Shown: positions 1-6,535 of the stretch, one piece after another
Numbering within the stretch: the first letter of the stretch is position 1
Layout: each line of letters opens with the position of its first letter
From: Azospirillum lipoferum
GTDB taxonomy: Bacteria > Pseudomonadota > Alphaproteobacteria > Azospirillales > Azospirillaceae
Assembly (NCBI RefSeq): GCF_024170005.1
Contig: NZ_JALJXJ010000002.1
Coordinates: 186,001-250,000 of the forward strand
Direction of reading: 5' to 3'
Length of the DNA: 64,000 nucleotides
Program-made: the position numbers and the translations under genes
Notes under the pieces: generated by a model
Seen by the model: only the letters and a program-made list of their open reading frames with translations
Database searches by the model: none
Told to the model about the DNA's origin: nothing

Positions 1-555
1 CTCAGCCTGCTGGAGTTGCAGGCACAGCGCGCACCGGAATTGGAGGCGCCGTTCAGCGAGGCGTTGACCCGAATCAACACCATGGGGCTGATCCACGAAC
101 AGATTTACCGCTCCACCGGGGTGTCGGCCGTCCGGCTCGACAATTTCGTGGAGGCGCTGGCCGGGCACCTCAACAGCTTCCACAACCGCCCGGGCCGCGA
201 CATCGCGATCAGGCACCATGTGGAACCGCTCAGCCTCGACCTGAACCGGGTGGTACCCTTCGCCCTGATCCTGAACGAGGTGGTGTCGAACGCCTACAAG
301 CATGCCTTCGCCGGCCGCTGTTCCGGCACCATCGACATCATGGTGACGGCGGAAAGCGGTTCGTTGCACCTGACCATCGTCGATGACGGCACCGGCGCGC
401 CGGTGCCGGAGGACGCCGGCGCACCTGGCCGGCGGTCGATGGGCATGGACCTGATCCGGGCATTCACCCGGCAAATCCGCGGCGAATACCACTTCACCCG
501 GGGTGCTGGCACGCGGTTCGATCTGGTCTTCCCGCAGGACGGGGACGTCGTCTAG
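1..555 (+). CDS. Sensor histidine kinase, HisKA_2/HWE type, C-terminal part (5' truncated by window)
   Basis: The frame is already open at base 1 (reading L-S-L-L-E-L-Q-A-Q), so the N-terminus lies outside the window and the TTG at 16 is only an internal codon. What is visible is the end of the dimerisation/phosphoacceptor region and the ATPase domain of a two-component kinase that would phosphorylate a cytoplasmic response regulator. The N-box NEVVSNAYKHAF lies at about 274-309, the G1-like box VDDGTG at about 378-395, and a second glycine box RSMGMDLI at about 433-456. The LLSLQ-type sequence before the ATPase domain is typical of HisKA_2 kinases, in which the phosphorylated histidine lies about 15 residues upstream, outside the window. 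The input domain and partner regulator cannot be told. It ends convergently with the hisE-like gene. Confidence 0.85.
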   Translation, partial: LSLLELQAQRAPELEAPFSEALTRINTMGLIHEQIYRSTGVSAVRLDNFVEALAGHLNSFHNRPGRDIAIRHHVEPLSLDLNRVVPFALILNEVVSNAYKHAFAGRCSGTIDIMVTAESGSLHLTIVDDGTGAPVPEDAGAPGRRSMGMDLIRAFTRQIRGEYHFTRGAGTRFDLVFPQDGDVV

Positions 556-613
556 TCATCTGATTTTCCGTGCGATTCACGCTTCAGACGATTCCGTCTG
601 AACCGATCGCACT

Positions 614-1033
614 CTAACGCTTGCAGCGCTTGGCGGGATTGGTTTTGGCCGGAAGCGGTTTGGCAGGGCTGACGGCAACGCCGTTGATCGGGTCGTCGGA
701 CTTCGGAAGCTTCTCGGCGATGCCGTAGGCGAGTTCACGCCGCCGGAGTTCCGCCAGGATTTCATCGGGGGCTATATCCAGATCGGCCAGCAGGACCACC
801 AGATTGTACAGGAGGTCAGCCGCCTCCATCACCAGCGCGCCGCGGTCGCCGCGCATCGCCTCGATCGCCACCTCGATCGCCTCCTCCCCCACCTTGCGTG
901 CCATGCGGGTACGGCCTTGCGCCAGCAGCTTTCCGGTACGGGAAGTCTCGGGAACGGCGGACGGTTCGCGCCGCATGGTTTGGACGGCGTCGTAGAGGCT
1001 GCGGAGGGGATCGGGACCGATGTACTGGATCAT
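614..1033 (-). CDS. hisE: Phosphoribosyl-ATP pyrophosphatase (HisE-like)
   Basis: A 139-residue HisE/MazG-superfamily protein expected to hydrolyse phosphoribosyl-ATP to phosphoribosyl-AMP, the second step of histidine biosynthesis, in the cytoplasm. The family core is clear: a Lys-Leu-rich start of the catalytic helix and the metal-binding motif KVGEEAIEVAIEA around residues 46-58, followed by EAADLLYNLVVLLADL. The ATG at 1033 gives a start of the usual HisE type (MIQYIGPDPL). The last ~28 residues form a Pro/Lys-rich tail ending PAKRCKR that exceeds the usual HisE length of about 100-110. No other his gene is adjacent, so it is an isolated copy; a second copy in a his operon elsewhere, or activity on another nucleotide, cannot be excluded. 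Confidence 0.82.
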   Translation of the reverse strand: MIQYIGPDPLRSLYDAVQTMRREPSAVPETSRTGKLLAQGRTRMARKVGEEAIEVAIEAMRGDRGALVMEAADLLYNLVVLLADLDIAPDEILAELRRRELAYGIAEKLPKSDDPINGVAVSPAKPLPAKTNPAKRCKR

Positions 1034-1239
1034 GAACCTGAAGTCGTTTTTTAAGGCCGCACTGTCAAGATGTTGGTTGGTCGTCCGAATATTTTACGCT
1101 CGCGGTTGGAGCAATCCGGACGGCTCCGCCACAGGATTATGGTTCGTGGTGCTGATTGATTTTGATGGCAACTATTCGCCGAAGGAAATCTCTGTATAGC
1201 TGTAATTTTTGCGGCATCCAGCAATGCAAAGCAAACGTA

Positions 1240-1267
1240 TTTGGCATTGGGTATACCAGTATATAGT
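1240..1267 (+). promoter_or_regulatory. Possible promoter of the tandem small-protein genes
   Basis: TTTGGC at 1240-1245 and TATAGT at 1262-1267 are separated by 16 nt, with a small palindrome GGTATACC between them. The site lies about 30 nt upstream of the first small gene, in a stretch that is more AT-rich than its surroundings. This is only a consensus match by eye. Confidence 0.3.
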
Positions 1268-1294
1268 CTCCTCAACAGCCCGATGGAGACGATC

Positions 1295-1489
1295 ATGACC
1301 ACCACCACTTTCCAGCCCGGCACCGACAACCACGCTTCGACCGATGCTCTGCATGCCGTCGCCGAATTCCCGGTGGCCTGGTTCGAAGCCACCCCGGCCT
1401 ATCTGGTCCTGCGCCCGGTCGGCGCCTTCCTGCGCGAATGGGCCGCCGCCACTCCGGCCGGCATCCTGCTCGGCCTGCTGAAGCGCTGA
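1295..1489 (+). CDS. Small protein of unknown family, copy 1 (64 aa)
   Basis: I do not recognise this protein. It has 64 residues and no signal peptide. Its C-terminal half carries the pattern W-F-E-A-T-P-A (29-35), L-R-P-V-G-A-F-L (39-46), E-W-A-x-A-T-P-A-G-I-L (48-58), so the phrase W..ATPA..L occurs twice inside one peptide. The start at 1295 is chosen because GGAGACGATC precedes it, and exactly the same 14 nt (GGAGACGATCATGA) precede the ATG of the next gene; an in-frame ATG at 1283 would lie inside this leader. The hydrophobic segment around 36-46 is too short and interrupted for a confident membrane helix. It is followed 46 nt later by its paralogue, which together with the shared leader implies tandem duplication and co-transcription. 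Confidence 0.75.
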   Translation: MTTTTFQPGTDNHASTDALHAVAEFPVAWFEATPAYLVLRPVGAFLREWAAATPAGILLGLLKR

Positions 1490-1535
1490 TATCCCGCCTG
1501 CCCCGCTTTCGATATCCAATCCAACGGAGACGATC

Positions 1536-1733
1536 ATGAGCATCCTCAGCCTTCATCACGGCGACCACCACGTCCATGGCGAGACCCCGTCGCTGCATCC
1601 GGTCCGCGACTTCGCAGCCGATTGGCTGGAAGCCACCCCCGCCGCGATCCTGCTGCGTCCGGTCGGTGCATTCCTGACGGAATGGGCCAAGGCGACCCCG
1701 GTGGGGATCCTGTTCCAGTCCCTGCACCGCTGA
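1536..1733 (+). CDS. Small protein of unknown family, copy 2 (65 aa)
   Basis: Paralogue of the preceding 64-residue protein and equally unrecognised. The N-terminus differs and is histidine-rich (six His in residues 7-14), but residues 30-59 repeat the same core: W-L-E-A-T-P-A, L-R-P-V-G-A-F-L, E-W-A-x-A-T-P-V-G-I-L. The start codon has the same GGAGACGATC leader as copy 1. Conservation of the core against a divergent N-terminus, in two frames that are both intact, supports real coding genes. The cluster of histidines could bind metal, but this is only a suggestion. A strong intrinsic terminator follows 43 nt after the stop, closing a two-gene unit. Confidence 0.75.
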   Translation: MSILSLHHGDHHVHGETPSLHPVRDFAADWLEATPAAILLRPVGAFLTEWAKATPVGILFQSLHR

Positions 1734-1776
1734 CCGCGGCAAAAAAGCAAAAAAGTTCTGAGGGTTTGAAAGGCAA

Positions 1777-1824
1777 CCGCGGCATGGCCCGACCATTCGG
1801 GCGGCCGCGGCCTTTTCGTTTTTT
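1777..1824 (+). terminator. Rho-independent terminator of the small-protein pair
   Basis: CCGCGGC at 1777-1783 pairs with GCCGCGG at 1804-1810, and inner GCCCGA pairs with TCGGGC, giving a long GC-rich stem. It is followed by TTTT, CG and TTTTTT (1813-1824). Confidence 0.85.
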
Positions 1825-1846
1825 GGGCTCGCTCTTCTGCCAGCGC

Positions 1847-2605
1847 TCAGGCGCCGCCGCGGACATCCTCGACCAGCATTTCCAGCCGCGACAGGTCGCG
1901 CACCACCAGCGCGTCGGGACGGCGTTCCAGCATTCCGTCTCGGGTCAGATCGCTCAGCACGCGGGCGACGGTTTCACGCGTTGTGCTGACGCGGGCGGCA
2001 ATGTCGGAATGGACGGGGATCGGCGCGATGATCGCGGACGCCCCCTGCCGCGAGCCACGCTTGGCAAGACGCAGCAGTTCGGCATGGACGCGGTTGTTGG
2101 CGCCGAGAGTCGACAGTTCCATGATGCGGTCGGTGGCGCCGCGCAGCTTGTCGCACAGACGCAGCATCATCGCCATCGCCACCTCCGGGTGGGCGGTCAC
2201 CAGAGACTGGAAGGGCTTCGCCGGCAGGAAGGCGATCAAGGCGCCCTCCCCCAGCGCCACCACCGATGCGGAGCGCGGGCGCCCGTCCAGCGCCGACATC
2301 TCCCCCACCAGTTCTCCCGCCTCGACATCGCTGAAGCTGATCTCGCGCCCGCCGGCCGAGTGGCTGAGCACCCGCACCCGCCCTTCGACCACGAAGGCGA
2401 CGTCGCGGGTATCGGCCCAATGGTCGATCAGCTGCTCGTCGGGAGCAAAGCGGCGCCAGCGGCACTGGCGCGCGACGGCGGCTCGCCGATCGGCGGACAG
2501 CGGACGCAGCAGTTCGATGCGGTCCAGGCCGGCAACCGGCGCATCTGCCGGCATGGCGGCCGGACTGGCGGCCGGCGCATCGGCCGGGCTAGCGGATTTC
2601 GTCAT
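1847..2605 (-). CDS. Crp/Fnr-family transcriptional regulator
   Basis: About 252 residues from the ATG at 2605 (MTKSASPADAP...). The N-terminal ~25 residues are an Ala/Pro-rich leader. A cyclic-nucleotide-binding-type beta-barrel follows (IELLRPLSADRRAAVARQC, then F-x-P-D-E-x-L-I and GELVGEMSALDGRPRSASV, the phosphate-binding-cassette region). The C-terminal winged helix-turn-helix is seen in SDIAARVSTTRETVARVLSDL. The GEMSALDGRPRSA segment is close to the cAMP-binding cassette consensus, so cyclic-nucleotide sensing is possible. The four-cysteine pattern of Fnr is absent, so it is not an oxygen-sensing Fe-S Fnr. Its targets are unknown. The gene faces away from the small membrane-protein gene at 2819. 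Confidence 0.88.
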   Translation of the reverse strand: MTKSASPADAPAASPAAMPADAPVAGLDRIELLRPLSADRRAAVARQCRWRRFAPDEQLIDHWADTRDVAFVVEGRVRVLSHSAGGREISFSDVEAGELVGEMSALDGRPRSASVVALGEGALIAFLPAKPFQSLVTAHPEVAMAMMLRLCDKLRGATDRIMELSTLGANNRVHAELLRLAKRGSRQGASAIIAPIPVHSDIAARVSTTRETVARVLSDLTRDGMLERRPDALVVRDLSRLEMLVEDVRGGA

Positions 2606-2818
2606 GCGGGTTTCGTCATGTCGGCCTTGGGCACCGAAAGTTCCGGCTTCGCCCCGGACTGTATATTGCGCCAAAGGATAGCGTGACCTGCGCAAAGGTG
2701 GAAGGCGCTGTGACCTATGGCCTGTGTCAACCCTCCGTTAACGCCGAGCGCGCAGAAGGGAACGACACCTCGCCGATCTTTCCATCCGCACCTTTCATCG
2801 TTGCCCGGAGCGCCGACC

Positions 2819-3220
2819 ATGCCGAGCCTGTTCCCCGTGCCCACCGCCCGCCGCATCGACCCGCAACGGTTGCTGTCGGTCGCGCTGATCCCCTTCGCGG
2901 CGGCCATCGCCATGGCGAGCACGGTCGCCGCCACCGGTTTCACCGCCAGCCCGCTGGGCGAGGCGAGCAGCACGCTGGGCTTCCTGCTGGATTTCGTGAA
3001 GTTCTGCTATCTCGCCGTCGCCATGGCCCATCTGTCGGGCGCCATCGCCGACCACACCTGCGGCAGCCTCGCCGCCGGCCTGTCGATGGACGAATACGAC
3101 GCCCCGGAACCGGTCTCCCGGGATGAATTCTGGCGCGCCTTCCCCAACCATGTCGACGGCGCCGCCATCGCCGGGGCCGTCACCCTGCTGTGCGTGATCG
3201 CCGGATCGCTGGTCGGCTGA
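2819..3220 (+). CDS. Small predicted membrane protein, function unknown
   Basis: A 133-residue protein that I cannot place. The start at 2819 follows CGGAG at a suitable distance; an upstream in-frame ATG at 2717 would add a Pro/Arg-rich leader without a good ribosome-binding site. Three hydrophobic segments are visible: about 13-37 (LLSVALIPFAAAIAMASTVAATG), about 48-70 (LGFLLDFVKFCYLAVAMAHLSGA) and a C-terminal segment about 112-133 (AAIAGAVTLLCVIAGSLVG). An acidic loop (MDEYDAPEPVSRDEF) lies between the last two. It stands alone between a divergent Crp-family gene and the DUF502 gene. Inner-membrane location is inferred. Confidence 0.6.
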   Translation: MPSLFPVPTARRIDPQRLLSVALIPFAAAIAMASTVAATGFTASPLGEASSTLGFLLDFVKFCYLAVAMAHLSGAIADHTCGSLAAGLSMDEYDAPEPVSRDEFWRAFPNHVDGAAIAGAVTLLCVIAGSLVG

Positions 3221-3303
3221 AGCGGTTCCCCATACGCGGCAGTTGAGAGCGGACGGCGCTTGCCCCACTATGGCGCGGTTGGACGATCGGCGGATGGGCA
3301 GGC

Positions 3304-4083
3304 GTGAGCGGAGATCAGACTGAACCGAAGGGCCAGCCGGCGGAGCCGGCGCGGCACCGCCGTGAGGGCATCGGGTTGATGGGGCGCCTGCGGGCCTATT
3401 TCCTGGCCGGCATCCTGGTGACGGCCCCCATCGCCATCACCGTCTATATCGCCTGGTGGTTCGTCTCGCTGATCGACGGCTATATCCGGCCGCTGATCCC
3501 CAGCGCATACAATCCCGAGAACTACCTCCCCTTCTCGATTCCCGGCATCGGCGTGCTGGTGGTCATCATCGCCGTGACGCTGATCGGTGCCTTCGCCGCC
3601 GGCTATGTCGGACGGCTGGTGCTGGGCGTCGGCGAAGGGGTGGTCGGGCGCATGCCGGTCGTCCGCTCCGTCTATGGCGGGGTGAAGCAGATCTTCGAAA
3701 CGGTGCTGGCGAAGAAGTCGAACGCCTTCCGCGAGGTGGTGGCGATCCAGTATCCGCGCCCCGGCGTGTGGTCGCTGGGCTTCATCACCGGCAGCGCCCA
3801 TCCGGAGGTGCAGGTGAAGCTGGCCGGGGAGGCCGAGGACATCGTCAACGTCTTCATCCCCTGCGCGCCGCCCACCGCCGGCTATCTGGCGATGGTGCCG
3901 CGGCGCGACGTGACCGTGCTGAACATGACGGTCGAGGACGGGCTGAAGCTGGTGATGTCCGGCGGCATCGTCGTCCCGCCCGATCGCCGTCCCACCCTGG
4001 TGGAGACGCCGGCCGACCATGGCGACGACAACGATCAGCCCGACCGCAAGGTCTTGGCCGCCGCGTCGCGTTCGAAGAGGTAG
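3304..4083 (+). CDS. DUF502 family membrane protein
   Basis: A 259-residue protein of the DUF502 family. Two membrane segments stand out: about 33-58 (FLAGILVTAPIAITVYIAWWFVSLI) and about 80-105 (IPGIGVLVVIIAVTLIGAFAAGYVG). A conserved cytoplasmic part follows, with MPVVRSVYGGVKQIFETVL and the family phrase VPRRDVTVLNMTVEDGLKLVMSGGIVVP near the C-terminus. Its function is not established; members are often found next to recG in alphaproteobacteria, as here. The start used is GTG at 3304. The 3' end overlaps the 3' end of the convergent recG by 49 nt, so the charged tail of this protein (DDNDQPDRKVLAAASRSKR) is encoded antisense to the recG terminus. Confidence 0.85.
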   Translation: MSGDQTEPKGQPAEPARHRREGIGLMGRLRAYFLAGILVTAPIAITVYIAWWFVSLIDGYIRPLIPSAYNPENYLPFSIPGIGVLVVIIAVTLIGAFAAGYVGRLVLGVGEGVVGRMPVVRSVYGGVKQIFETVLAKKSNAFREVVAIQYPRPGVWSLGFITGSAHPEVQVKLAGEAEDIVNVFIPCAPPTAGYLAMVPRRDVTVLNMTVEDGLKLVMSGGIVVPPDRRPTLVETPADHGDDNDQPDRKVLAAASRSKR

Positions 4084-6116
4084 AGCAAGGTCCGCAACGC
4101 CTGCCCGCGCGGGCTGGCGAGGTCGGGATCCCGGTCCACGATCAGCCGGGCGTCGTCGCGCGCCACCGCCAGCAGGTCGCCATGCACCGCGATATCGGCC
4201 AGCCGGAATCCGGGCAGGCCGGACTGACGGGTGCCCAGCACCTCGCCGGCGCCGCGCAGGCGCAAATCCTCCTCGGCGATGACGAAGCCGTCCTCGGTGT
4301 CGCGCAGGGTCTTCAGCCGCGCCCGCGCCGTCTCGGTCAGGTTGGAGTCGAACATCAGCAGGCAGCTCGACGGCCTCTCGCCACGCCCGACCCGGCCACG
4401 CAGCTGGTGAAGCTGGGCGAGGCCGAAGCGTTCGGCATGCTCGATCACCATCACCGTCGCTTCCGGCACGTTGACGCCGACCTCGATCACCGTGGTGGCG
4501 ACCAGCACGTCCAGGCTGCCCTCGGAGAAGGCGGCCATCACCGCATCCTTGTCCAGCCCGCGCATCTTGCCGTGGACAAGCCCGACGCGGTCACCGAAGG
4601 TCGCGCGCAGGAAGGCGTGGCGCTCGGTCGCGGCGGCAAGGTCACTCTGTTCCGATTCGTCGACCAGGGGACAGACCCAATAGACCCTGGCACCCTCCGC
4701 CACCTTGCGCTGGATGCCGTGGACCACCTCCTCCAGCCGGTCGAGGGCGATGGTGACGGTCTGCACCGGCTTGCGGCCGGCCGGCTTCTCGGTCAGGCGC
4801 GACACGTCCATGTCGCCATAGGCGGTCAAGGTGAGCGTGCGCGGGATCGGGGTGGCGGTCATCACCAGCACATCGACCGCCCGACCCTTGGCCGACAGTT
4901 GCAGCCGCTGGTGGACGCCGAAGCGGTGTTGCTCGTCGATCACCGCCAGCGCCAGATCCTTGAAGGCGACATCCTCCTGGAACAGCGCGTGGGTTCCGAT
5001 CAGCAGCGGCAGTTCGCCCGAGGCCAGCCGGTCGAGCACCGCCTGCCGCGCCTTGCCCTTGTCGCGGCCGGTCAGCAGACCGATTTCGACGCCGGCCGCC
5101 TTGCACAGCGGTGCGAGGCTTTCGGCATGCTGGCGGGCGAGGATTTCCGTGGGCGCCATCAGGGCGGCCTGGGCGCCGGTCTCCACCGCGTTCAGCATCG
5201 CCATCAGCGCAACCACCGTCTTGCCGCTGCCTACGTCGCCCTGGAGAAGCCGCAGCATCCGCCGCTCGGCCGCCATGTCGGCATAGATATCCTCCAGCGA
5301 GGACGTCTGCGAGCCGGTCAGCGAAAAGGGAAGTGCGGCCAGAGCGGCACGGCGCAGGCTGCCGTCGCCCTGGGTGGCGCGCCCGGCCAGCCGGCGCTGG
5401 CTCGCCCGCACCAGCATCAGCGCCAGCTGGTTCGCCAGCAGCTCGTCATAGGCGAGGCGGCTGCGGATGGGGGCGGTGGCGGCAAGGTCGCCCTCGTCCT
5501 CCGGCGTGTGGGCGCGCTTCAGCGCCTCGGCCCAGCTCGGCCATTGCCGGCGGGCGAGCCATGCCGGGTCCTGCCATTCGTCGAGTGCCGGAACATCGTT
5601 GAGGGCGGCGCGCACCGCCTTGCGCAGGGTCTTGGCCGGCAGGCCGGCGGTCATGGGATAGACCGGCTCGACCAGTTCCAGATCCTCCTTCGCGTCGACC
5701 GGGACGACGGCGTCGGGATGGGTGATCTGGGCGGTGTCGTTGAACCACTCGACCTTGCCGGAAACCACCATGGTGGTGCCGGCGGGGATCTGCTTCGACA
5801 GCCAGTCGCCGCGGACGTGGAAATAGACCAGCTCCAGCACGCCGGTCTCGTCGGTGCAGCGGATCTTGTAGGGGTGGCGCGGGTTCACCGGCGGCGCGTG
5901 CGAATCGATGCGCACGGTCAGGGTGGCGATGCGGCCGTGCGGCGCCTGCGCGATCTTCGGCGAGAAGCGGCGGTCGACCACGCCGCAGGGCAGATGCCAC
6001 AGCAGATCGACGACATGGGGGCCGGCAAGCTTCTCCGCCAGCTTGCCCAGACGGGGGCCGAGGCCGGGGAGTGCCGTGACCGGTTTGAACAGCGGAAACA
6101 GGATGGCGGGACGCAC
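4035..6116 (-). CDS. recG: ATP-dependent DNA helicase RecG
   Basis: About 693 residues from the GTG at 6116 (VRPAILFPLFKPVT, the usual family start); the frame stays open to a TTG at 6182, but those extra 22 residues are Pro/Gly-rich and unlike the family. RecG reverses stalled replication forks and processes Holliday junctions. The N-terminal wedge/OB domain runs to about residue 250. Superfamily-2 motifs follow: Walker A GDVGSGKT near 293, the RecG-type Walker B DEQHRFGVHQR near 390, motif III TATPIPRTL, then VIEVGVNVPEATVMVIEHAERFGLAQLHQLRGRVGRG in the second RecA fold, and the C-terminal TRG-type region ending LRSG. Length and motif order are complete. It is convergent with DUF502. Confidence 0.96.
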   Translation of the reverse strand: MRPAILFPLFKPVTALPGLGPRLGKLAEKLAGPHVVDLLWHLPCGVVDRRFSPKIAQAPHGRIATLTVRIDSHAPPVNPRHPYKIRCTDETGVLELVYFHVRGDWLSKQIPAGTTMVVSGKVEWFNDTAQITHPDAVVPVDAKEDLELVEPVYPMTAGLPAKTLRKAVRAALNDVPALDEWQDPAWLARRQWPSWAEALKRAHTPEDEGDLAATAPIRSRLAYDELLANQLALMLVRASQRRLAGRATQGDGSLRRAALAALPFSLTGSQTSSLEDIYADMAAERRMLRLLQGDVGSGKTVVALMAMLNAVETGAQAALMAPTEILARQHAESLAPLCKAAGVEIGLLTGRDKGKARQAVLDRLASGELPLLIGTHALFQEDVAFKDLALAVIDEQHRFGVHQRLQLSAKGRAVDVLVMTATPIPRTLTLTAYGDMDVSRLTEKPAGRKPVQTVTIALDRLEEVVHGIQRKVAEGARVYWVCPLVDESEQSDLAAATERHAFLRATFGDRVGLVHGKMRGLDKDAVMAAFSEGSLDVLVATTVIEVGVNVPEATVMVIEHAERFGLAQLHQLRGRVGRGERPSSCLLMFDSNLTETARARLKTLRDTEDGFVIAEEDLRLRGAGEVLGTRQSGLPGFRLADIAVHGDLLAVARDDARLIVDRDPDLASPRGQALRTLLYLFERDAAAKTLRSG

Positions 6117-6535
6117 GGGCGGGACGCTACCGGGAAAGCCTTCGACGGACACCAGAAAGCCGGGAGGATCCCGCGGCGTCAAGGCTGCTGAACGGCACCG
6201 GGGAAAAGGGAGGGCGGGGAAAGGAAGGAACGGCGGAGCGCACCCAAGGCCAGGGGCCTATGGTGGGGGGCAACGTCGGCCTGGAATTCGGCCTGGACGC
6301 GCTCCGCCGATAGGTACCGTCCGGAGGCAAACGGGAGAACCGGACGGTCAAGTCCGATGGCAGGGAACCATCGGGAAGAGACACCAGATAAGAAGACGCT
6401 CACTCGTGACCGGCCGGTGTTTCAGGGGGGCTGGCCCGACCGCGTCACAAGAAGGACATTAGCCCGGCGGCCCTGTCCCCAACCTGACTCAACCATGAAT
6501 TCCCCTTCATGAACTGGCCGGGACGAACGGGTGCA
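6117..6535. other. Intergenic region between cheA end and recG start
   Basis: About 420 bases with no convincing gene on either strand; short frames here lack ribosome-binding sites and family similarity. It must hold the recG promoter and the end of the chemosensory transcript. The only clear structure is the pair of inverted repeats at 6316-6374. No T-run terminator is visible for cheA. Confidence 0.6.
6316..6374. repeat. Two consecutive perfect inverted repeats
   Basis: ACCGTCCGG (6316-6324) pairs with CCGGACGGT (6340-6348) around a 15-nt loop. Five nt later CCGATGG (6354-6360) pairs with CCATCGG (6368-6374) around a 7-nt loop. There is no T-tract on either side, so a simple intrinsic terminator is unlikely; a regulator site, an attenuating RNA structure or the 3' end of the che transcript are alternatives. 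Confidence 0.6.

Noticed and set aside
3456..6191. Plus-strand open frame of over 900 codons across recG
   Set aside because: It is the antisense shadow of recG in GC-rich DNA: composition is Arg/Gly/Ala/His-rich without domain signatures, while recG on the other strand is complete.
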